NCBI GenBank assembly: GCA_030674155.1
Contig: CM060323.1
Span: 41,293,485-41,355,984 of the forward strand
DNA: 62,500 nt
From: Stramonita haemastoma
Taxonomy: Eukaryota; Mollusca; Gastropoda; Neogastropoda; Muricidae
Direction of reading: 5' to 3'
Shown: positions 45,223 to 56,925 of the stretch, in pieces
Layout: each line of letters starts with the position of its first letter
Numbering within the stretch: position 1 is the first letter of the stretch
The notes under the pieces: generated by a model
Seen by the model: the letters and a program-made list of their open reading frames with translations, nothing else
Told to the model about the DNA's origin: nothing
Databases searched by the model: none
Program-made: the position numbers and the translations under genes

Positions 45223-48200
45223 TACACACACACACACAAATATATATTTATTTATTTTAACTCTCAAGACTCTAAAAGCAAATAAACTCTCAATACCCTA
45301 AGAGCAAACTCCAGAATTAAAACAAAACAAAACAAAGCAAAACAAGGCCTTAGAGGGGTTCAGAGCACCACCACCCCCAACCCCCGACCACCACCAAACC
45401 CTTTTTTGAGGAGACAACAAAACAAAAATACCCCCCCTCCTGCTTCTGTCTTCAAGGATTGGGGGACAGGATAGCTCAGTGGTCAGAGCGCTCACTTTCC
45501 CCAAGTCAAGTTAAGCAGCATCGAGCATGGTTAACACTTGGATGGGTGACCGTTTGCACGCGTTGGCTTCAGTACAGTTCACCCAGCGGTAAATGGGTAC
45601 CTGCCCTCTTTAGGGTCAGGGAAGGTAAAGCAGCGAGGGAGAGGAGATGGGCGCCGCCCTCAACATGCTGTGCCCTAGAGAAGCTGAGGTCTCTGACGCC
45701 TCACTCCCCTACGACCACAAAGATTATGGGACACCTTTACCCTACCTTTACCTTCAAGGACTGACTGTCAGGAAACTCACCCCGTGTCCTTGCCCAGGAT
45801 CTGTCCCACGATGAGGTTGCAGATGCCGATGCCAATCATCTGCATGGAGGTGGTCAGCCCCATGGCTGTGCCCACTGTGGCCTGACTGACCACCAGGGGA
45901 ATGGTCGGCCACATGCTGGCCTGCACACACCATTCAGTCATCTTGATATTTCAGAGGGAAATATCGGAACAGTGTATTATCCATTATCCTCCACACACCA
46001 TTCAGTCATCTTGATATTTCAGATGGAAATATTGGAACAGTGTATTATTCATTATCCTGCACACACGATTCAGTCATCCTGCTTTTACAGAGGGAAATAT
46101 CTGAACAGTGTATCATCCATTATCCTGCACACAGGATTTAGTCATTCTGCTTTTACAGATGGAAATATTTGAACAGTGTATGATCCATTGGGGGTGGGAT
46201 AGCTCAGTGGTCTGAGCGCTTGCTTTCCCCAAGTCAAGTTAAGCAGCGTTGAGCATGGTTACCAGTTGGATGGGTGACCGTTTGCGCGCCTTGGCTTCAG
46301 TACAGTTCCCCCAATTCACTCAACTGTAAATGGGTACCTGCCCTCTTTAGGGTCAGGGAAGGTAAAGCAGCAAGGGAGAGGAGATGGGTGCTGCGCTCAA
46401 TATGCTGGCCCCTAGAGAAGCTGAGGTCTCTGATGCCTCGTTCCCCTATGACCACAAAGGTTATGGGACACCCTTAACTAACTTTATCTTTTACCTGTTC
46501 TCCATTATCATTTTTTTTGTTTCTTGGCTAGAGCTCTGAGGTTCACCAGTGGTGAGACTTTGTGAATGGGTGACAATGGCCACATATGTAAAATCTCACC
46601 ATTGATGAACCTTGGAACTCTAGCTGAGGAAAAGCCCCCTACCCCCCCCCCCCCCCCCCCCCATCCCCCCTCAATAAGCATTTTTCAACATCATTCAATT
46701 CAGACAATAATCGTACTGAGCAGAATGAAAATGCAGCATACATGAATGTACACATCTGATAATCAAAAATGCTCTAAATTTTAGGTTGATGGTATGATCA
46801 TAAAAATAATCATCCTGTAACTATATACCTATAAATTTCACGGATTAGTAAGCTTGTCATGGCCTGAAAAAGTGGTAAAATCAGCTTTAATTTCTTCAAT
46901 GTTACTCTGCCTGCAGTCAAGTCATACTTATGTAATGTCAGTTTCAATTTCTTCAGAGTTACTATGCTTGCAGTCAAGTCATACCTATGTAAAATCAGTT
47001 TCAATTTCTTCAATGTTACCATACCTGCAGTGCAGTCATACCTGTATCTTCAAGACTAGCAGACTTACAGGTTCTGCCCTTGAAGAATAGCATCAATCTC
47101 TGTCTTCAGAGAGAACGGAGTCTTAGAGTCTAAGAGGGATAGCCTAGTGGTCATACAATGCGCTCACAATTTGAAGACCTGGGTTAGATTCCCGTTCAAG
47201 GGAATTTCCCCTTGGAGTTAACATCAGTGCCGACTCCACTCCCCCCTTAAGTCCTTCGGATGAGACTTTAAACCAAGGCCCCATGTGCAAAAACACACGC
47301 AGAACATCTTGCACACATGTTACATCCTGTTCCGCTTTTCGAAAGAGTAGGCCATCATGTGCCGGTGGGAACATATGACAACATTTCCAAACTGCATACA
47401 CACGGGACTGGATGTAAAAAAAAGAAAAGAACATGAGCGCTTATTCCATTATCCTCGACATATCCTGAAGAATTACAGACCTGAAGAATTTTTGTTTGTT
47501 TTTTTGTTGTTGTCATTTTATTCTTTTATATCGAGGATAATGGAATAAGCATTCATGTGCTTTTTTTTTTTATACATCCAGTCCCCGTGTGTATGCAGTT
47601 TTTGTAAGAAGAAGAGAGGCCAAAAACCCCACCCCCCACACCCCAACCCCTGTCAGGTGGCCTACTCACCGCAGCAAAGGAGTAGGTCATGCCCAGCCAG
47701 AGGGTGGGGATGAGGGGGTAGATGGTGGTGAAGGCCAGGATGCCAAACACGGGGATGGTCAGGAACGCGCACAGGAATGCCAGGAATCCTCGCTTGCCCA
47801 GGATATCCTGTTGGTGGGACAGCAGGAAAGGTCAGAAGGGGGGTGACACAGCCACTACTTTTGTGATATATCTCTCTCTCTTCTCTGTGTGAATGCCTGA
47901 AATAGTTTACCCCCCTTTTTTGCAGGTTAGAGAATAATATAATTTTTCGTCTTTTTTTTTTTTTTGTTCAATTGATTTATTATTTGAAATGTGTAGATGC
48001 ATATACACACATATGCACACAGACACAGACACACACGCACACAAACACAGACTCAGACACAGACACACACACGGGGGGAATAGCCTATTGGTCAGAACAT
48101 TGCGCTCTCAATTTGATGACCCGGAATTGATTCCCGTTCAAGGAGATTTCTCTCCTGGAGTTAACATCAGTGCTGACTCCACTCTCCCCAAAAGTCTTTC

Positions 48201-49366
48201 GGATGAGACTATAAACTGAGGCCCCATGTGCGAACGCATGCAGAACATCTTGCACACACATTAAATCCTGTTCTGCTTTTCGTAAGAATAGGCAATTGTG
48301 TGCTGATGGAAACAGATGACACGATTTATAAAAAACTGCATACACACGGGGACTGGATGTAAAAAAAAAGCACACAACTGCTTATTCCATTATCCTAAAT
48401 ATAAAAGAATACAATACAATACAATACACACACAAACACAGACACACACATGCACAGACTTGGTGGAATCTGCATTCATTCAAACTGCAAAGTACCATCC
48501 ACTGAGATCTACTTTAAGTATCAAATCAAACAATCTAACAAACACTTGAACATACCAGAAAAAAAACTATAGTCTTGAAAAAAAAAGGGGGCAAATTCTT
48601 ATAAAAACAAACATTTTTTTACAAACACTGGAGTACACAGAAAAAGAAAAGTACAAGTAAAAACCTAGGGACACCCCCCAACCCCCCCCCCCCCTAAAAA
48701 ACCCCAACAACAAACACAAAAAAAATAAACAAAAATGAGGAGGACAAATACTGACAATCATGCCACCCAGAAAAGGGGAGATGAGCATGGAGACATCGTA
48801 CACTGCCCCAGCGATGTAGGCCGATGTTTTTTCCGTCAGACCATACTTGGCCCCGTACTTGTCCTTGATGAATTCACTGAAACACACAGACAGACATACA
48901 ACCTGAACTCACTGAAACACACACACACAGTCAACCTGAACTCACTAAAAACACACACACACACAGCCAACCTGAACTCACTAAAACACACACACAGACA
49001 GCCAACCTGAACTCACTGAAACACACACACACAGCCAACCTGAACTCACTGAAACACACACACAGACAGCCAACCTGAACTCACTGAAACACACACACAG
49101 ACAGCCAACCTGAACTCACTGAAACACACACAGACAGCCAACCTGAACTCACTGAAACACACACAAGACAGCCAACCTGAACTCACTGAAACACACACAC
49201 ACACAGCCAACCTGAACTCACTGAAACACACACACAGACAGCCAACCTGAACTCACTGAAACACACACACAGACAGCCAATCTGAACTCACTGAAACACA
49301 TACACACAGCCAACCTGAACTCACTGAAACACACACACAGACATACAGCCAACCTGAATTCACTGC

Positions 49367-49437
<71 letters not shown>

Positions 49438-49618
49438 CCAACCTGAACTCACTGAAACACACACACAGCCAGCCAACCCGAACTCACTAAAACACACACA
49501 CACATACACAGCCAACTTGAACTCACTAAAACACACACACACACACAGCCAAAGGGGGACGGGGTAGCCTGGTGGTCAGAGTGATGCGCTTGTGATCTAT
49601 TACCACACCACACACATA

Positions 49619-49657
<39 letters not shown>

Positions 49658-49690
49658 CACACACACACAACACACACACACAACACACAC

Positions 49691-49735
<45 letters not shown>

Positions 49736-50204
49736 CACTCTCCCCCAAACACTCACATGCACACATACACACAAGGGGACAGGATAGCCTAGTGGTTAGA
49801 ACATTGCGCTCGCAATTTGACGACCCAAATTCAATTTCCGGTCGAGGGGAATTTTCCCCTGGAGATAACATCAGTGCCAACTCCACTCTCCTCAAAAGTC
49901 TTTCGGATGAGACTGTAAACCGAGGCCCCATGTGCGAATGCACGCAGAATATCTTGCGCACACGTTAAATCCTGTTCCGCTTTTCGTAAGAGTAGGCCAT
50001 TGTGTGCCAGTGGTAACAGATGACACGATTTACAAAAACTGCATACACACAGGGACTGGATGAAAAAAAAGCACACGAGTGCTTATTCCATTATCCTCAA
50101 TATAAAAGAATAAAATAAATAAATAAATAAAGTCATCACGTACCTGGCATCCGCCATGAAGGGGAAGACACCATTGTAGAAGAACACAGAGACACAGACA
50201 CAAC

Positions 50205-50274
<70 letters not shown>

Positions 50275-52996
50275 AAACACAAGTCATCACGTACCTGGCA
50301 TCTGCCATGAAGGGGAAGACGCCATTGTAGAAAAACATGATGGCCAGAGCCACCAGCCAGAACTGCAGGGACAAGTTCTTGATGTCCGTCACTTTCTGCA
50401 CAACAAAAATACATGACAACAAACATTCACATGATCAGTTCTGCACAACAACAAAACACACAACAACAAACATTCACATGATCAGTTCTGCACAACAACA
50501 AAACACACAACAACAAACATTCACACAATCAGTTCTGCACAACAACAAAACACACAACAACAAACATTCACACAATCAGTTCTGCACAACAACAAAACAC
50601 ACAACAACAAACATTCACACAATCAGTTCTGCACAACAAATTGCACAAAAACAAACATTCACACAATCAGTTCTGCACAACAAATTGCACAAAAACAAAC
50701 ATTCACACAATCAGTTCTGCACAACAAAATGCACAAAAACAAACATTCACACAATCAGTTCTGCACAACAAAATGCACAACAAACATTCACACAATCAGT
50801 TCTGAACAACAAAATGCACAACAACAAACATTCACACAATCAGTTCTGCACAACAACAAAACACACAACAAACATTCACATGATCACTTCTCTCAAAGAA
50901 AAGAAGATGGAAATGACAAACATTGATGATATCAATGAAATACTGCAAGGGGGATTAAAAAAAAAGAAGAAGAAAAAGGACGCAATGCGAAAGGAAACAG
51001 AAAGAAAACTACACACTTACCAATTTCTTAGACTCTTCTCTCAGATTGTCGTCATCCCCCAGCTGCTTGACCCCCCAGCGATCCAAGGCACTGACGATGA
51101 TGGCTGAGATGAAGCCCAGGAAACACAGAAAGGCCCCTGCAACCCAACACTACAAGCTTGACAATGTCACAGCATTTGCCCCTGCAACCCAACACTACAC
51201 GCTTGACAATGTCACAGCATTTGCCCCTGCAACCCAACACTACAAGCTTGACAATGTCACAGCATTTGCCCCTGTAACCCAACACTACATGCTTGACAAT
51301 GTCACAGCATTTGCCCCTGTAACCAAACTCTACAAGCTTGACAATGTCACAGCATTTGCCCCTGTAACCCAACAGAGAAAAAGAGTCCCCGATATCCATG
51401 AATGAATATGCCCACAATATCATAAATGCTCATAACACATGAAAGATACGTACAAAACAAAGCAAGACAACAAAGAAAGATGAAAAAAAGCAACTGAACA
51501 ATACCACAATACAAAACAAAACAATACAATATGATACAATACATTACTACACATTACAATATGAAACCATGCAATACAATATAATATGATACAATACAAT
51601 ACAATACCTTACAATACAATATAACACAATACAACACAACATAACACAACACACTACCACACAATCTATTCCCCGACGCACTCACCGCCCCAGAGGGTGA
51701 TCTTGAGGCCGTAGGTTTCCTGGAAGCTCTCGGTGAGGAAGAAGTTGAGCACGCTGCCCAGGCGGGAGAAGCACAGCGTGATGCCAAAGGCCATGGCCAG
51801 CTCCTTGTCCTTGAACCAGTAGGCGGTGATCCGGTTCTGCACAACTGCACAGGTACGCCAGTGGTCAGAAATAAAAAAGGTAAAGGTGTCCCATAACTTA
51901 TGTGGTCATAGGGCAGCAAGGCATCAGAGACCTCAGCTTCTGTAAAAAATTTTTTGTTAATTTTGAATTAAAGAAAAACAAAACAACCCCAAAACCCACC
52001 TCAGCTTCTTATGGGTCAGTATATTGAGGGCAGCGCCCATCTCCTCTCCCTCACTGCTTTACCTTCCATGACCCTAAAGAGGGCAGGTACCAATGTATAG
52101 CTGGGTGGACTGGGGGACTGTACTGAAGCCAAGGTATGCAAACGGTCACCCATCCCATTGGTAACCACGCTAAATGCTGCTTAACCTTGGTTGGGGTAAA
52201 GCGAGTGGTTGTGACCACTGAGCTGTCCCGTCCCCTATGCCAGTGATTTTATTATTTGAATGCCACTGATTTGTTGATGCAAGTTAAATTATATGCTAAA
52301 ATCCACAGTGAAGTCGGATGTGCTGGGCCTGACTTGTCAGGAGCTTAATGGCAGCATGATGCATTTTCACTCAGATGAGAGAGACAGACAGCAGTAGTTT
52401 GCTGTCGGAGAGTTTGACAAAGAAAAAGAAATGCTATCAAATTATGATGGGAACAGGAGGAGGGGGTGGTGGTGGAGGGGATAGCCTTGTAGATTATAGA
52501 TAAAAGGTAAAGGTGCCCCATAACCTGTGTGGTCGTAGGGGAGCGAGGTGTCAGAGACCTCAGCTTCTCTAGGGGCCAGCATATTGAGGGTGGCGCCCAT
52601 CTCCTCTCCCTCACTGCTTTACCTTCCCTGACCCTAAAGAGGGCGGTACCCAATGACAGCTGGGTGCACTGGGGGACTGTACTGGGGCCCATGTGCGAAC
52701 GCACGCAGACCATCTTGCACACATGTTAAATCTTGTTCCGCTTTTTGTAAGAGTAGGCCATTGTGTGCTGGTGGGAACAGATGACAAGATTAACAAAAAT
52801 TACATACACACTGGGACTGGATGTAAAAAAAAAAAAAAAGCACGTGAGTGCTTATTCCATTATCCTTGATTTAAAAAAAAAAAAAAAGTATATATAACTC
52901 TGTGCATCACTCAGAGGGGAATAGAGAAAACTGGTTTTCAAGTCTTCAGGGGTGCCCCCATGGTCCCCAGACGAAGGGGTAGATAGATAGATAGAC

Positions 52997-53083
<87 letters not shown>

Positions 53084-53103
53084 GAAGAAATAGATGGATG
53101 GAC

Positions 53104-53137
<34 letters not shown>

Positions 53138-53168
53138 ATGGATGGATGGATGGATGGATGGATGGATG

Positions 53169-53238
<70 letters not shown>

Positions 53239-53355
53239 CAGATGGATAGATAAATAGATAGGTAGGTAGATAGGTAGAAAGGTAGAAAGGTAGATAGATA
53301 GATCTATAGATAGATAGATAGATAGATCTATAGATAGATAGATAGATAGATAGAT

Positions 53356-53413
<58 letters not shown>

Positions 53414-53492
53414 ACAGACAGACAGACAGACAGACAGATAGATAGATAGGTAGGTAGATAGGTAGAAAGGTAGATAGATAGATAGACAGACA

Positions 53493-53525
<33 letters not shown>

Positions 53526-53551
53526 ACAAGACAAGACAAGACAGACAGATG

Positions 53552-53601
<50 letters not shown>

Positions 53602-56600
53602 TAGCATCACTCATGAAACACCAGCAACAGCAAGAGTGAGGCTTACTGGTCAAGGAGCCATTTCCTGATCCAAAGAGCAGACGGCCCAGCAGCATGAGAG
53701 GAAACATGGCTGCCGTTCCCTTCAGGAAGAGGGAGGCAGCAAAGGTGGAGGACCCCAGCACACACAGGAAGGAAAACAGGAACACTCCCACTGTGAACAC
53801 AAAATACATTACAAGAACACTTCCACTGTGAACACAGAATAGACTGATTACAGGAACACTCCCATTGTTAGTACCACAAAATGCTTTACAGGAACACTCC
53901 CATTGTGAACACAAAATAGGCTGATTACAGGAACACTCCCACTGTGAACACAAAATAGGCTGATTACAGGAACACTCCCATTGTGAACACAAAATAGACT
54001 GATTACAGGAACACTCCCATTGTGAACACAAAATAGACTGATAACATGATAGCAGGAACACCCCAAATATGAAGCACAAAATGATTTGATTGTCAACAAA
54101 CACAAAGGGCTGGTTGTTTGCAAAATCAGGCTCAAGTATGTAGATTTTTTTCTTTAGCAACCACAAGACACAGACTTGACTATCAGCAATCTCTGATTTA
54201 TGAATTTAAAAAAAAAAAAAAAAGCTACATGCATTTGTTAATCTAGCCTTTCAATATGTTATCTAAATGTGTACAGACACATTGAACAAGAGAAGTTTTT
54301 GCATAACTAACAATTAAACAAGGGGTCTCCAGGTTTCTGAGAATATCCCATCACAACAAAACAAACAAGCTCTTATATTTCAAAAGCCAAGTTTTATTTT
54401 ATGCTGAAAGTCTTTTGGAAGCTTTCTTATAGAACTGATATTCAACAGAAAAAAGAACTACTGCTTTATTGATATGTAAACAAAACCTGAATGAAAAAGA
54501 GACTGAACCAAAATGGGTAAAGTACTGAACTAAGAAAAGACACAGGAACTAAAACCACTCCACAAACCTCTGTTTCCCAGCTTGTCAATCAGGAAACCGG
54601 CACCAATCACAACAGCAGCATTTCTGTAGAGAAAAAAAAAGGAGTAAAATAATGTATGATGCCAGAGAAACATCCAAAATACATACCATATGCTCAAGGC
54701 AGAAATAAAGCATTTAAGTAAATCGAAGTTCTGACTTTAGATAGTCAAATGTTTGGTATTAGTGGTTATCAATTACAAATCACACGTATCACATTCAGTA
54801 TGTTAAGACTTTGTCCCCCCAAATTTGTCCTTGCTCATTTTTGCTTAAATCAAAGTGTTTTGTAAACCAGCACAAATTTTACACAAAGAATTTGTATCCT
54901 TTTATTTGGCAGGCAGGAAGTCATTCCATATGCCAGCCAGCCAACCAGCCAGCCAGCCAACCAGCCAGCCAACCAGTCAGCCAGCCAGCCAACCATCCAT
55001 CCAACCAACCAACCAGCCAGCCAGCCAGCCAGCCAGCCAACCAGCCAGTCAATCAATCAACCAGCCAGTCAATCAATCAACCAGCCAGACAGCTAGCCAA
55101 CCCACCAACGAACCAACTCTGAGGAGTTGTTGCGGCACTGTGAGGAAAGTTTTGGGTATTGCATCTTGGGTAAAATAAATGTGGCACAGCCCACCCCTCT
55201 CCCTCTCTCTGCTGAAGCAGCCTTTGTCAAATGCAGCAGGGTTTCATTCACACACTGCTCAGTCCATCTTTTCTCAACAAGCTCCTTTGTCAGTCAAAGC
55301 TACACTAGTGACTGACGTAACTTACACTTAAACAAACTATCAGGAGAGGGGAGTGTAGGGGAGAGTCGCCTTAGACATGCAGAAAAAGCAGAAAACAAGC
55401 CAAGTTGACAAGTAACAAGCTTGCCCAAATGATGAATCAGATTTCTGTTTCTCTAACACACTTTATTTTGTCTCTGAGGCACTCCACATTAAAAATAACA
55501 CAGCGCATGTATATATATACATATTATATGTTCATTCATCGAGATAAAGCAGAGAAACAAATATGCAAAACGTTCTCACATACAATTTAACATACACATG
55601 TGTGCGCACACACACACACACACACACACATGAAAAAGAGTGCACAAGCGCACACACACAAACACACACACAAACATCACCACATCCATCCAAAAGTAAC
55701 AGCACACAAAAGCAAAATCACCAACCCTCACGGAGTTTTAGAAACAATTAAAAAAAAAAAAGCCAATGCAGTAATAATTATAATAATAATACATGGAATT
55801 TATATAGCGCTATATATCTTACAAAAACAAATCAAAGCGCTTGCATTCTACCTATACAACACACAAGCAATCAATGACAATTAATTAAGAGAGTAAGAGT
55901 AAGAGTAACCTACGTCCAAGCGTAGATGGCATAGAGGAGGTTGTAGTTCCCCTGCGACAGACCCAGACAGTCTGTGCAGTTGTTGCAGGTGTAATTGTTG
56001 CCTGAACCATTGGAGTACAAGTGGTCATTGAAGAGAGTGTCGCCAGTTCCGTTCCCATGTGTACAATTGTTTTCCTGCACATACCAATCTGAATCATGTC
56101 AAATATTCATGAATTATCAAATAAAGGGATATTAAGACTAGGTTAAGAGGTGAACATTGAGAATTTTTGTAATGACTGGTAAAGGTGTCCCATAACCTGT
56201 GTGGTCATAGGGGAGCGAGGCGTCAGAGACCACAGCTTCTCTAGGGGCCAGCATGTTGGGTGTGATTTGTAAAAAAAAAAAAAAAAAGAGTTTTTTTTTT
56301 GAGCAAGCTATGTTTGTGTGCTTGCTTTAACCTTTCAACCTTAGTATGGTATATGATAAATAAGTTGTTTTTTTTATCATTGGGACAAAATGTGCATATT
56401 TATGGGTATATGATGTAGTTGTGGCAAAAATAGTGATATTAGGGCTGACACAATTAAAAAACCTCAACAAACAATAGATGTATAACTTTAGGATTTAACA
56501 TGCTTACTTATTCAATACTAGGTAAAGATGCAAAATTACATTACAATAAAATTGTTATATGTTGTGGTTAGTGGGTTATGATCCACAGAGTTTTGCTAAT

Positions 56601-56850
56601 TTTGAAAAATTTTACATTTTTCTACAGCTTGTATTAATTTAAGCTAATAGAATTAGTCCATTTTAAAGACAATTAGATAAAATAGATGCATACCAAATTT
56701 CATGCAGATTGGTTGCATAATTAAAAAAAAAATCTTGACATCTATGCTGTCCATTGTCAGTTCCAACATAATATCATAGAAAATTAACAAAAAAGAACAA
56801 AACCAATGGTACCAGCCACACACACAAATGAACAAAACTGATGGTACCAG

Positions 56851-56925
<75 letters not shown>

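Noticed and set aside
45508..45556. Functional 5S rRNA gene
   Set aside because: Only the internal control region is preserved; the 5' half is replaced by a tRNA-like head and the 3' end is SINE body.
50337..51107. 256-codon plus-strand frame
   Set aside because: Runs antisense through MFSD1 exon 8 and its minisatellite; repeat artefact.
52946..54166. 406-codon minus-strand open frame
   Set aside because: It is mostly GATA/GGAT/GACA and 39-bp repeats translated as Tyr-Leu-Ser and Cys-Leu-Ser runs; only the exon 5 part of MFSD1 is real.
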